The position numbers and the translations under genes are program-made. Below are positions 42,648 through 56,415 of a stretch of DNA of 64,000 nt, piece after piece; position 1 is the stretch's first letter; every line of letters begins with the position of its first letter. Origin of the DNA: Nephrocerus scutellatus (taxonomy: Eukaryota; Arthropoda; Insecta; Diptera; Pipunculidae); assembly GCA_947095585.1 (NCBI GenBank), contig OX352761.1, forward strand, positions 136,926,277 to 136,990,276, written 5' to 3'. The notes beneath the pieces were generated by a model, which saw nothing but the letters and a program-made list of their open reading frames with translations, ran no database searches and was not told the DNA's origin.

Positions 42648-45068
42648 AGTATAATTACACAAACGTAATCGCGTAGACATAATGGAATGCAGCAACATAA
42701 GCATAGAAAAATATATTTTGTGGAATTGCAGAGGGCCCAACTTTTGTCATCTAAGTATAAAACCTATGTTAAACCTAAAGTTTTAATCAGACACTTTATA
42801 AAGAAAATTTATCGATGCCGGATTTGTTGTTTTTGATTCATGTTCCATACAACATTGTTTTGCAGAAAAAATCAACGTCTTAAAGGGTTAACTGGAACGA
42901 AGTTAATTCAAATTTTTCTGTTTGTTTTCTGTCTGTTTTCTGTTTTCTGCTTAACGACATAATCGAGTTAAATGCGTGACGCAATGAAAAAAGTTCACCA
43001 TACTTTAGAAAAACCTGATCGGAATGACTAGAGCATAGTACTCCCGAGCTTATATATCGAAAGTCTCTAGTTACATTTGCCTAAAATTGCGTCAATTGTT
43101 TACCATTATATTAAAGAACTTTTATTTAATGACAGAAAGAGCTATTTACTGAAATTCTCATCCGCCCACACCCATTTAACATTTACAATGACAATGACCT
43201 GCACTGCACTTCAGACTGATTTGAAAGGCAATGAGTCGTAAGGTCTGACGGTGAACGCATTCAAAGTATACGAGTATTATAGAAGTGAGAAACAAAATTA
43301 TACATTTAATGTTGTGACTCTGGGAATAATCCCATACAAACGTACGGGGTACGGCACAACACCAAGAATTCTTAAAAGAAAAAGGATCGAAGTTGTAAGA
43401 AAATCTGCCATGTCAGTCTTCTGACAAAAAGGAATATCAATTAATGTAATATTGGTCACACAATAAAATGGAACACCGCCAATGTTGATATCGTCTGCAC
43501 CCATGCTGGTGTAATATTTGCCCATCTACATTTTTCACTTTAAGTTGTTAGTCTTGAGGCGTTGTCAATTCATGAAAAAGACATGACAAATAGTCACACG
43601 CGAAAACTTTCTTTTTGCAAAAATGACTTTGGCCCCCAGAGCTTAGATTTGCTCTTCTGTATGACAACAGAAGTATAAAAAAACCTCCTAGTTAAGTGTT
43701 AAAATATGATAAATAGATAGCTAGAGAAGAATATACAAAAGTAATGTTGAGACGAGAGTAAATAAAAAAGTCCAAACAACACGGCGCATAGTATTGTGCG
43801 AAAATGGTAATTTCCCTTTTGAGATTTTATGACCCGACTCATCTTTAACACACACCAGCGATCGCACAATTGCACGATCACACAAATCAGACGGACAACT
43901 TGGTAAACTTTGAATGAATGAAGTCGTGCGCCGGATGACGACGATGGGTAATCTGAATGGATGAATGAGTACCACACTTTCATACCTCTATCGCCGCATC
44001 CTTCTACTACTAACTGAACTGAAGGTTACTTTGAGGCACCTCAGTCTAGTCAGCCAACTGCATTTGTTGTGGCGGCACGCGACTTTTCTAAATGAGTTAG
44101 GGATCATCGTTCCACCTGCACAGACTCCTCTTCCCTCCCTTTTGCATCACTAAGTGGTGGCAAAGTGTTTATGTTCCGCTAACAATGAACTTACATCTTC
44201 TTCAAGAGTACAAGATGATGGACGAAAATGTTTTACGATTCAATTTATGGTTGTGGCTGCTTCGATGCTTTATAAACAAATGTAGTAGCGCTACCATAAT
44301 TCAAATGCATTGTTTGACCATTGTGAGAATGTTGAAAGGTCTGAAAATGGAAGCGGTCACGACGCATGCTATGACTAATTAGACAGTTCGGATATTATTT
44401 AATTATCTGTAATTTGACTCTAATCATCCTTACTGAGAAGCCATTTAGAGGCGCACATTTGCATCGGTGATTTTTTGAGTTTATTAAATGCGCATTAGTA
44501 AGGAACTGGTCTTTTTAATTAAGACGAGATGATAACGAATGTTTAAGAGGAATTCAAACTATGCTATATTGTTTTTTTTCCTCATACGGAAAGCACAACA
44601 CTAGAGGAGTGCATTGATCTAAAAAGATGCGACTAAATCAATGTAGTAGATACAGGCTATAGGAAAGATGGATAAAGTTGGGACATTGTTTTACAAAACA
44701 ATTGATAGTCGCAAGAAATTTGGAATTATCTAAAAATGGGCAAATGACAAGGCAAAAAAAAATTACCAAAAAATTTTACGATCGGAAAGAAAAAGGAAGG
44801 AAGGAGGCTCAACAAAAGATAATATGTAAGGTATCGATCAAAAGTTTCCCCATATCTAGAAATAATAATAATAAGAGATTGCAACAGCATTCTCTGCATT
44901 CAGTAATAGAAGTAAACAGATGCTTTTTTTCCAAACAAAATATTGATCGACTCCATTCTTCATCTTGCGTCAAATTGCCTCCTTGATGATGATGATGATG
45001 ATAATTGGGGTACTAGTAGCACTGCGACCCATGTAGATCTATTGCGCTTACCACTTTTTTAAAGTCTC
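42648..45068. other. No supported gene
   Basis: AT-rich sequence. Overlapping minus-strand frames at 43699-43983 contain hydrophobic stretches, but no domain or promoter was recognised. A (GAT)n of six units lies at 44985-45002. Confidence 0.45.
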
Positions 45069-45300
45069 TATATTAACTTCGCGTGCCCGTGGCTAGGACT
45101 GGCTGGCTGGCTGGCTGGCTGGTCAGACCTGTGATCAATCTTAAACGCACTTCCCAAAGCCAGATTTTATTGAAATTTTGCACAAATGTATATTTCCGGT
45201 GACAATACTTTTTATTAAAATTTGAGAGTGATCGATCGTGCCGCGAGGTCGCGGGGCTCCCATACAAAATTTTTGCCATATAGTGGCATCAGATCATTTC
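45069..45300 (-). repeat. 3' terminal piece of the ~118-bp composite repeat, with (GGCT)n
   Basis: On the minus strand it contains GTATGGGAGCCCCGCGACC, GATCACTCTCAAATTTTAAT, GTCACCGGAAATATACAT, TTCAATAAAATCTGGCTTTG, then (AGCC)n and finally GGGCACGCGAAGTTAATATA. It shares the family 3' end and has a private GGCT expansion (45101-45122). Confidence 0.7.
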
Positions 45301-45309
45301 ATACTATGA

Positions 45310-45630
45310 TGACTGAGTGCGTTGTTGACGTCGATGACTTGACCCTTTTTGTCTGTATTTTCAACTACTTTGCGGTCCTTTTCTGAATGTCTAAGTCCAA
45401 AATAGCATTTTTTATATTCCGCGTGTGAGGCGTGTCGGGTGCCGCGTGTGATGGGTTGAAGTTTTTTTTTTTCGACTACTTTGAGGTCCTTTCTTTTTAA
45501 CCACCTTTCACAAGACGTAGAGAGATGAAATTTTATGAGAGTCGGCGTGTTGGTTGGTTTTTAAACACCTTTCGCACGACCTGAAATTTTGTGAGCAGCT
45601 CAATGTCACGAGTCGCGTGTGGCGCGCGCG
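45310..45630 (+). repeat. Dispersed repeat (TTTGAGGTCCTTT / CGCGTGTGA family), copy 2, internally tandem
   Basis: It holds three loose repeats. ACTACTTTGCGGTCCTTTTC is at 45368. GACTACTTTGAGGTCCTTTC at 45474 is followed by ACCACCTTTCACAAGACGTAG. CACCTTTCGCACGACCTGAA at 45567 is followed by TTGTGAGCAGCTC. All have counterparts at 36100-36260. Confidence 0.55.
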
Positions 45631-46655
45631 ATGCGTAGAAAAAAGAAAATAATTTGAAATAGGCCCGACCTCAAACACAGATATTTTTGGCTAATTTTAC
45701 CAAATAATAAATAAAGGACATACAATTTTGCACACGAATTTTTTTTACATTTACATGTTTTCCAACGTAATTACAATTTTGTAACTTTACAATTCGTAAC
45801 AATTCTGTATTAAAGTCATAGAGTAATGTATTCGATAAAAACAAAGTTATCAGAAAAATCAAATGCGAATATTTGTATCTTTATCAGCTGCTTATACAGG
45901 CAACGTCATTAAGCGGGAATATAAACCAAAAACAATTCAATTAAAAAAAACAAACTTCAGCTGAAATTTTACATCTAACGCAATGCAAACAAATTATCTA
46001 TTTCCAATCAAGAGGAAAACATCTGCACGTAATAATATCGAACACGCGTAGCATTCCAGCAACAAACAAGTGCAGCAATATCAATTTGCGAATCTCATTG
46101 TCTAGGAATAGGAAAAGATTGAATCTACAACTGCAGTCATTCAATTTTATTGATGGCACGCTGCTTCAGCTTTATCTTCATTTGATGCTCCAATCAACGG
46201 TGCGCTTTATGACCTACGACAAAAATGTACTAAGCGGTCGAAAACAAACAAATTAACGAACAACATGCAGTACGCAGAGACAGACAGGCACGTTGATAGA
46301 TGATCGCTACTCCTTTTTTCCATAATCTAAAGCTCCCTAAGAAGCTTTGAAGCGCTTTCAGCTTCACTCATCATCGTCAGTCTTTAAATTGAGAAAACGA
46401 GATAAATGTAAACAAACGCAGATCTATCTTGCGAGCAGATTTTTCTCACTTATTGAGCCGGTGTCGGTAGTGCAGTGCAAGTCTGCCTTTTCAGCTACCA
46501 AAACACCAACCAACACTCTCTGGCTGCCGCCAAGCTTATGTAGCAGGGGCCGCTGCAAAAGAAGTAGTAAATTCACTTTCGTTGCCACCTACCAGCACGA
46601 TCAACGAACTTTTCTTATATTATTCGCTACTTAGCGGCACGAACCAAAGCAGTAT
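45631..46655. other. Upstream region of a candidate gene start; no other gene seen
   Basis: The plus-strand frame at 46347-46634 (95 codons) has no domain and is not called. Sequence just before 46661 may act as promoter for the exon below. Confidence 0.4.
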
Positions 46656-46666
46656 CTCTTCAGTTG
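46656..46666 (+). promoter_or_regulatory. Candidate initiator (TCAGTT)
   Basis: CTTCAGTTGTC fits the insect initiator consensus with A at 46661 as a possible start. No TATA box sits 30 bases upstream, and the expected downstream element position is not a good match. It is proposed only because it lies about 450 bases before a signal-peptide exon. Confidence 0.25.
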
Positions 46667-47112
46667 TCGATCGGTTGATGTCGGTGCAGTATCTGTTGAG
46701 CGGATTATTGAATTTTTTTTCTGTTTGGTTTAAATAAATACGAATTGGTATAATAATTTCCTATTGTTGCACAAATTTAAAATAAATCTCAGATCTGATA
46801 CGTGCTTAGCATTAGTGATTCAGAAACAGAGAGAGAGAAAAGGAAAAAAGTGTAATTTGCTTATATGAGTGATCGTTTTACGGTGTTCACATGGTTTCGA
46901 TTCGGTTAACCATTTTCCACAGTTTTTTTGCGGCGTTTTTCCAAGTATCATTAAAAAAAAGAATAAGTGCACAAGAAGAAAATAAAAAAAGTATTTAAAA
47001 AAAATTGTGAAGAAATATTTGGCGTGAAATATTGAATTAAAAGATAATTGATAAAGGTGTAGTGTAGCTGCTAAACTCACAACTGTGACAAGGGATCGAT
47101 TGAACCGCAAAA

Positions 47113-47158
47113 ATGACTTTTGTGGTCGTGTTAATGAGCATGATGCTGCTGGTCTTTG
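47113..47158 (+). CDS. Candidate first coding exon: signal peptide of a secreted protein
   Basis: The 46 bases encode MTFVVVLMSMMLLVF and the first base of a further codon, then TTTG|GTATGT, a strong splice donor in phase 1. The context AACCGCAAAAATGAC resembles an insect start site (CAAAATG). The residues are almost all hydrophobic, as in a signal-peptide core. Leader-only first exons ending in phase 1 are common in insect cuticle and chitin-binding genes, and the CPAP1-like exon at 12146 starts in the same phase. That exon lies upstream on the same strand, however, so it cannot be this gene's next exon. Downstream exons are not seen and may lie beyond the window. Confidence 0.5.
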
Positions 47159-47229
47159 GTATGTTTTTGTTTATCTTAAATTGTAAATAAACAAATAAAA
47201 ACCTTTATAATAAAAACCCGACATTGCGG

Positions 47230-47735
47230 TGCTGAGAAGCATCTCAAATGATATCTCCAAAGCATTTGGCATTTGACGGACTGTGTGGCATCAAGTAGTT
47301 CTCTGAATTCTTGCTTATTAATCTCGATAAACAAATCATTACAATTATAAACAATTTTTCATTGCCTTTAATTTTAAATAGTTTTGTTTTGGACGGTTTC
47401 ACTTCATAAATGCTGGTGTTATCCCAGATTTTCTGTTTCTTATTTGCTATTTGTAATCCTATAGTTTCATATTTTGCTGACAACAACATTCTCAGCGTTT
47501 TATATTTATGTTTCCTTTGGAAGCGGAACAAGCGTATGTTGCATGTTAACTACTGACCAAAGCAGCATTATAAAATACTTAAACCGAATACCCTTGGTAT
47601 AAACTTCGTTAGAATGACCACGCCAAAACACTACAAAATGTTTATACGTGAACGAACACAATCGTAGTGCACTTGGAAAAAAGTTCTTAAGAGTTTGAGA
47701 ATTTATCAGAAACAATATTATTGTCTTATGTTGCA
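47230..47735 (+). mobile_element. Old, degenerate LINE-B copy
   Basis: Across frameshifts the plus strand retains 'ISKAFD'-like ISPKHL, 'VLDGF', 'SYFADNNILSVLYL' (compare HSFADDSTLSFSYK, so one catalytic aspartate is N) and a WNDH block near 47620. The order matches residues about 613-800 of the intact ORF. It is the most decayed LINE-B copy here. Confidence 0.6.
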
Positions 47736-47740
47736 GCAAT

Positions 47741-48385
47741 AAAAAAACAACCAATAAAAATTAATTTTTCATGTAAATTCTCTAATAGGAGATACATATG
47801 TGTGCAAAGTTTGAACCGGGTTAATTTGGAAAAAATTAAAATAAGAGCCCCTTCACTTCAAACATTTTTCAAAAACTATTGTCACCGGAGATACACATGT
47901 GTAAAAAATTTTTTGTGGGAGCCCGCGACCTTGGGGCCCGATCACTTCCAACTTTCAATAGTAAGTGTTGTCATTTGAAGAAAATCGGGTTAATTTTTAA
48001 AAAACTTATATAGGCACCCCTCGAGCCTTAACAACAAATTTACAAAAAGTTTTGTCCATCAGAGATACCACATGTGTTTAAATCTGAAGATAATTGGGCT
48101 AATTTTTAAAAAAATCCTATGGGCACCCCTCGGTCCTCAGGGCCCATTCACTCCAAAAAATTCAAAATTCAAAGTTCAAAATTTGAAGAAAATCGAGTTA
48201 ATTTAAAAAAAAATAAAATGACCCTAGGGCCCGTGGTCACCAAAATTTTAATCGAAAGTGTTGTCTCCGGAAATACACATGTGTGCGAAATTTCAATAAA
48301 ATCGGGTTTTTTAAGTGGGTTAAAAATTGATCGCAAGATGTCACGGCAAACAACCGACCGACCGACCGGCAAGCGAAGTTAATAT
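47741..48385 (+). repeat. Composite repeat with ~118-bp internal units, copy 3
   Basis: It begins AAAAAACAACCAATAAAAATT and CATGTAAATTCTCTAATAGG. About five internal units follow (GGAGATACACATGTGTAAAA near 47886, then near 48060 and 48260). It ends CGACCGGCAAGCGAAGTTAATATA. Both ends match copy 1 although unit number and unit sequence differ. Confidence 0.75.
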
Positions 48386-48474
48386 ACAGCGCTTTCGATT
48401 TTCTGGGTACAGTGAAGGTTTGCTGTCCCATTTCGACAGCGTTGTCGAAGAAAACCGGAGAATGCTATTATGAA

Positions 48475-48800
48475 ATTCGGTAAAGTCTTTTGATGGTCCT
48501 CTGGGGCTCTTTTGAAGGTCTTTCGAGGATCTTTTAAGGGTTCTTTCGAGGGGATTTTGGGGGTCCTTTGAGGGTATTTTGGGTTTTTTACGGTTTATAA
48601 GCGTCTTTTGAGTTGAGTTGAGTTGAGTCCTTTGATGGGTTTTTGTTTCTTTTGAGGGTCCTTTGTTTTTTTTTAATATTATTATAGCTTCTTTTGAGGG
48701 GCTTTTGGGGGTTTTTCGAGGAGTCTTTTGAGGGTATTTTGGGGGTCTTTTTTTTATTAAGGGTCTTTCGGAGGTCTTCTATTTGGGGTTTTGGGTTCTT
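48475..48800. repeat. Degenerate G/T-rich minisatellite (TTTTGAGGGTCYTTTGGGGGT)
   Basis: More than fifteen near-repeats of CTTTTGAGGGT, CTTTCGAGG and ATTTTGGGGG occupy about 320 bases, with a pure (GAGTT)n run at 48607-48626. Strand bias is strong: plus is G/T-rich with few A or C. This creates a 171-codon low-complexity minus-strand frame that I do not regard as a gene. Confidence 0.8.
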
Positions 48801-49312
48801 TTGTGATTTGTTTATTGTAATTGTGAATGCAAGCCGCACCCGAAACCTCATTTTTAAAGAAATAAGCTCCGATAATGCCACCAGCGTGTAAACAGCACCA
48901 ACCGGTGCATTTTTCTGCTTATGGATTGGTCTCACTTCATATGCGGCTAATTTGGATAAACTGAAAGCGTTGCTTAAGCGTGAATCTTTATGATGATTTG
49001 CCAGAGTATACTGATAATAAGTCTCATACAGTGAATGCAGTATGACAGCTGGTCTGACAGTCAACCATTCAGTAAGTTCTATCTTAGCAAAAACAAAAAA
49101 CACATGTTATAACAAAACAACCATGTCGACACGTGGTGTAGACAGACGTGCAGCACTCGATATATGCTATCGTTATCTAAATTTTCAGTGCGTTCGTTGG
49201 CTCGGCTGGCAAAGCGACCAGCGACAAAACGAGAAGTGGAGCTTAATTAATTACAAAACTTACCAAATAAAGAAGAAAACTTGACAAAAACCCAAGATAA
49301 CTCAAAATCTTT
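48801..49312. other. No supported gene
   Basis: Nothing recognised; the short frame at 49042-49284 has no domain. Confidence 0.4.
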
Positions 49313-49413
49313 AGTGCATCGGAAGAGTGCAGCTCCTACCTATGTACTAAGGAAGCCATTAAAAGTAATGCATCGCAAGAGTGTAGCTCTTATCTATATA
49401 CTAAATTAAGGTA
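49313..49413. repeat. 54-bp tandem duplication (2 diverged copies)
   Basis: AGTGCATCGGAAGAGTGCAG with CTCCTACCTATGTACTAA at 49313 recurs from 49367 as AATGCATCGCAAGAGTGTAG with CTCTTATCTATATACTAA. Confidence 0.8.
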
Positions 49414-50737
49414 CTTAGGGTAGCTATTTAAAGTACCAATGCTAACGTCTTACCCTTTAAAAATAACTTCCAGGCCGATTTCAGGTTTTAAGAAGCAATG
49501 TACACCGTATTTCAAAATGAATAACGGATTTCAAGTGAAACTTAACCGCTATATGTTGACTCTATGAATCGTCTGAAAATTGTGTTAACAACAATAGCCA
49601 GAGATTAATTACAACTAAGTAATCAAAGTAGGTGCAATAAGTTTTCTTCATCTAAATTGATTAATTGCAAACTGATTACTATGAGCGAATATCAATAAAA
49701 CTCTCTGTGTTGCACTTTAATTAACAACAAAGCAGATAGAAGTAATAAAAGAAACATAAGAAACATCAAAACAGTCAATTAGTTTAATTATTTTCAAGTG
49801 CTATAAGTAGTTTCGACTAACGTTCACTTTTATTTGTGACTGTAACGATTGTTCATTTAAAAAAGTACACAAAGTTAACATTCAACCAATGTATGGAAGA
49901 CGATGGATCTTCTACGATTAGAAGCAATAGAAAACAGCAATTTTACGTTACGCTTTAGGCCTGAAGATCGTTTATCTTTGTATGTAATTGTCAGATCTAA
50001 TTTACTTGCCAATGGATAATTAAAGTAACTTAGATTTATCACCTCATCTTTTTCTCGTAAGATAATTAGGTAACAAGTATTTAGGGTAGTAATTTTAAAT
50101 AGAAACAGTGTGCAGATATTTTATGGTAAGAGGGTAAAACTTCAAGTGGATATTACTCAAAAATACCTGACATTCACCTTAACCGACCAACAACCCAACC
50201 TGGTCAACCTAATGCAATCAGCATAGCGATTATGCGTAATTTCTCTTTCGTTTATCTACGCTTGAATTTCTGCCATATTCAAGACTTAAAAAAACAAAAC
50301 CGAACCAAAAGCAAAATTGAGAAGGGAAGCAAAATTGATGAATTAATCTGAAGCCCGCTAGGTCATTTCGAAATCTGCCATTGGTAGTCACTGGTGAATT
50401 AACAAGCCGAAGAAGAAAAAAAAGGAAATTTGCCATTTTGTCAGCACTACCCGATTAATACACTATAGAAGCAGTGACAGTCTTCTTCTTTCAATAAAAC
50501 CACTGGAGGACGAAGCATGTGTTTTTGGTCCTAATAACATTTTGTGAACAACCATTCGCCAGAGGTTCTTGCTCTGCGGAACGACGCACCATCTAAGGCC
50601 AAAAACGTTTTTACGACATTTTCCTAATAGAACCATGCCATGCCGTCTCATCCATGATGCGGCGCATTAAGCAACTCCTAACATCCTTTGTGTTATTCAG
50701 TCAGTATTCAGTTTAATCGGGCTGCAAAGATCCGACG
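49414..50737. other. No supported gene
   Basis: AT-rich sequence without domain-bearing frames. TTCAGTCAGTATTCAGTTT at about 50696-50713 contains initiator-like words just upstream of the ORF at 50738. Confidence 0.4.
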
Positions 50738-53207
<2,470 letters not shown>

Positions 53208-53640
53208 AATATATATAATACTAGATGTTAACCCCGCCGTTACCCAGGACCCGCCCACCACCACCACCAAGACACCTTTTAGACTCACCAAAAGCAAAAA
53301 TAACAGGCGTTGTATGGCTGCCCGTTATACACCACTAACCCAACCAAACCGACCGCTTCCACACTGAAACTACCACACACTATTGAGACCCACCCCTATT
53401 TACCCGCCACAGACCAAAAATTGTAGTCTATAACGTGTTCGAATCGTGAGTTATGGTCGCATTTTTTCAGTTTTCCCAGACCCAAGTTTTTCCAGAATTT
53501 TCCAATTTTTCAGGTTTCTGTAATCATTCCCGGACTATTACGAACATTTAAAAAATGAGCCAGATCGGTGCAGCCATTTAGCCGTGATAAGGTAACAGAC
53601 AGACAGAGTTACTTTCACATTTATTATATTAGCATGTAAG
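53208..53640 (+). repeat. Dispersed insect repeat (CCCCGCCGTTACCC ... ACAGACAGACAG ... TTTATTATATTA)
   Basis: It begins TATATAATACTAGATGTTAA then CCCCGCCGTTACCCAGG. It includes a TTTTCCAGAATTTTCCAATT block and ends ACAGACAGACAGAG followed by TTTATTATATTAGCATG. The layout matches a repeat type common in insect genomes with ACTAG...CCCGG starts and CAGACAGACAG...TTTATTATA ends, and the copy looks complete. A partial relative lies at 3295-3485. Confidence 0.6.
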
Positions 53641-53644
53641 TATG

Positions 53645-54870
53645 GATATGACTGATTGATTGACTTTGTAAGCCCGATCTCTACAGAACATAGACTCTTA
53701 AAAACCTAATGATCTCAAGTCGATTTTAAGAATATCTCTCAGGCTCCGAGAGATCGCATGGTCTCCTCTTCTTCAGTGTCGGATTATTGATCCACATCGT
53801 TAAGATGCCCCGGGATCTCATACGCACAGCCCTGTAGCTGCCATCCTCTAACAGTCCTAATATATTTTAGTCTGACAGGAACCCAGTAACGATTCTGATA
53901 TTTCTGTATATAGTATTTTGTGCAATTCAATTAATCTCCTGAATTCACTGAATGCACTCTGAATACTTCTGCTCAGTCCTAGTATTATCCGAGACCTCTT
54001 TGGGCTATAGTTTCTTCTGGCGTAGACCAGGAAGATTTTATCATCTTACAGCTACAGCTGTTTCTTTCAGTCTACACATCTCTTCCTGCATTTTGGGTTA
54101 TCTTATACTACAACTTATTTTATCCCTACTTTCGAAGATTCTGCTCCTTCTCCTGTGCTTTTGATCTCATCCGCTGACTCGTTAGCATCTCTATTTCGAA
54201 GAAGTCTATACTGGCAGCCAGTATAGACTCCTTTTTTGTTCTCGCCAGGGTCCCTATTGCTGGTAGGCTGTCCGACAGATGGGGTGGGATGTACTTGGTT
54301 TACAGATTGAAGTAACAACATATTTTTATACCAAGGTGTCCCGGGACCCACTATAGACATTCTTCGTTGTTCTCGCCAAGTCTGTTTAGTTTTTCCCTGC
54401 ACACCGGAATGTAAATTATGTGTAGTGCATTCAGGGCTCTTATTGCTGTTTGGCTGTCTGATATTGTGGCTATTCTATGCACATCATTCGAAAGCATGCA
54501 GCTCTAATTGAAGTATGCTCGGCAAATGGGTCATTGGTTTATAAATTCCTCCATTGAACCATCCGTACGAAATGTTATGGCCACCAGATGTACTTGTATT
54601 TGGTATTTAGTTTGGTTAGACCTGAATTTCTTTTTGATGCTTACTCTGACTACAAGTTTTTCTATAAGTCAACCTTTCGCGAAATGTTATCGTATAGCAT
54701 GCGATATTCTTATGCCTGGCTATGTGAATTGTGTTCCTGAAGGAACTATTTGTCGACTCTTGTACGGGTTGCAAGAACAGATCAAAATATTTAACAAAGA
54801 ATTCGTCATAAAGCATTTGAACTGGTTCAAATGTCAAACTGACATTCCGCAGAACACTCCGATATAAAAA
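53645..54870 (-). mobile_element. Decayed I/LOA-type LINE with RNase H remnants
   Basis: Minus-strand reading gives a 'TDGSKMEEG'-like start near 54560, 'ISDSQTAIRALNALH' near 54450, 'CREKLNRLGENNEECL' near 54400 and 'WVPGHLGI' near 54345. These are the core RNase H motifs of I/R1/LOA elements. RT is not recognisable and stops are frequent. Its 5' side (to 54870) is less certain. Confidence 0.65.
54203..54229. repeat. Perfect 13-bp palindrome with single-base centre
   Basis: AGTCTATACTGGC, A, GCCAGTATAGACT. It lies inside the decayed RNase-H LINE and could extrude a short hairpin. It may be a local inverted duplication. Confidence 0.85.
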
Positions 54871-55590
54871 GAAGACATAAAAAATCCAAAAAGTCAAATC
54901 CTAACTATTAGCTTGTAGCTAATTTGCAAATCAATTTTTCCTTTTATTCACTGAAAATGTAAATTTCAGCTTATAGACAGAGTAGGCGATTTCCATTAAT
55001 TAAAATGTTTATCTAGTTCCGCTAGGATTTTAATTTAAATATTTGAAATAAAAAAAAACTATTTCGGCGTAAAATTAATAAAAATGAGTGTGTGGCCATT
55101 GAAACGCATTCCCAAGCACAGCATTTTCTTCGTAAATGGCCTTAACCTCATACAGAAATAGAAACTTTTAAAAAGACAACTGCAGTAGAATTATGTCATT
55201 CGAATCGCCAATTATTGTAAACAGCAACATCAACACCAACAGTCAACACTAACTATATTACTGAACTTTCAGGCGGTTTGCCTTTAAAAGGAGTGTCTGC
55301 ATCCATCCACGCTTTCTGCACGGCAAGTTAAATTTTCTTCGATCTTTCTTTTTGAGATCTCAATTTAATTAACTTACATTACTAAATAAGGAAAAGTGTA
55401 ACATGATATATAAAACCTTGTGTTAATCACAATTATCTATACACTATGTGTAATAACAAGGACAAGGTGTTTCAAGCACCATCGCATTCGTTTTCCATTC
55501 CACTCCAGTCATTGATATTGGATATTGAAGGAAGAGTAAGATTTTTTTAATATTAGGTGCAGACTTTTTATGTACTTCGAATGCTTCTAA
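54871..55590. other. No supported gene
   Basis: AT-rich DNA without recognisable features. Confidence 0.45.
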
Positions 55591-56415
55591 TACGAGATTA
55601 GTCCCAGAAGTACCCGACCTAGCACAGAAAACACAAAAAATTTGTGAAAAATATCATTATTTCTCTACATCCACCACAGACTCCACCTCTTCACTGTTTC
55701 TTCTCTTCTTTGGAGCCGATTCTCCCCTTTCAGTCCATTGTTTTGACCGTTCATTCGTCTCGGGTTTAAGTGATGGACCCATGTTTCATCCATGGTTATG
55801 AATTGATACAAAAACTCGCCTTAATTGCTGTGAAACTTTGCCAAACACTCGATTGAAACATCCTCAGGATGCTGTGTTTGTTCCATTGTGAGTAATAGTG
55901 GCACCCATCTTGCGCACAGCTTTTTTGTAACCAAATTATCAGTCAAAATGCGATGTATAGCACTTTTTGAAATGCCTGACATATCTAGTAGCTCACGCAC
56001 TTTCAGTCGACGGTCATCCAATATCATTTTGTGGATTATTTTTCACCATTTCTGGTGTACTCACCTTTGGTCGACCAGTGCTATGTTCGTCTTGGTAACT
56101 CGTACGGCCTCGCTTAAACTCTCCCACCCAATATTTTATTGTTGTTAACGAAGGAGTAGAGTAGAATCTAGCTCAGCTTTGATATTGGTTGAATTGAGGC
56201 CGCCTTTCAAATGAAAGTATTGTATCACATAACGATAACCATGTTCAAAAATTCATTCACTATTGATTGCTACCGTAGAAATAACTAAACATCGTAGCGT
56301 CGTCAAACGTCAAATTGAAGCTTTGTAGGGATGGTAATTTCTACCACAGTCATTCTTTTTAAACAACAACCGCTATCTATACGTCCGGTCGGGTACTTCT
56401 GGGACTACCCTCGTA
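55591..56415 (-). mobile_element. Internally deleted mariner with near-perfect terminal inverted repeats
   Basis: The 29-base ends are 55591-55619 (TACGAGATTAGTCCCAGAAG followed by TACCCGACC) and its complement at 56387-56415, with two mismatches. The minus strand keeps transposase pieces: 'TIKYWVGEFKRGRTS' near 56110, then a 68-codon frame with DDRRLKVRELLDMSGISKSA and KKLCARWVPLLLTMEQTQ, then 'FITMDETWVHHLNP' near 55800. After MDETW the remaining catalytic domain is deleted, so the copy is non-autonomous at about 825 bp. Confidence 0.9.

Noticed and set aside
36071..43130. 18-base match AAAGAACTTTTATTTAAT just after the LINE-B tail (36071) and at about 43112
   Set aside because: AT-rich, no homology beyond it, and not placed to be a target-site duplication. 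Likely chance.
48588..49103. 171-codon minus-strand frame rich in Lys, Pro and Ser
   Set aside because: Its C-terminal half is the complement of the G/T-rich minisatellite and low-complexity; no domain or start context.
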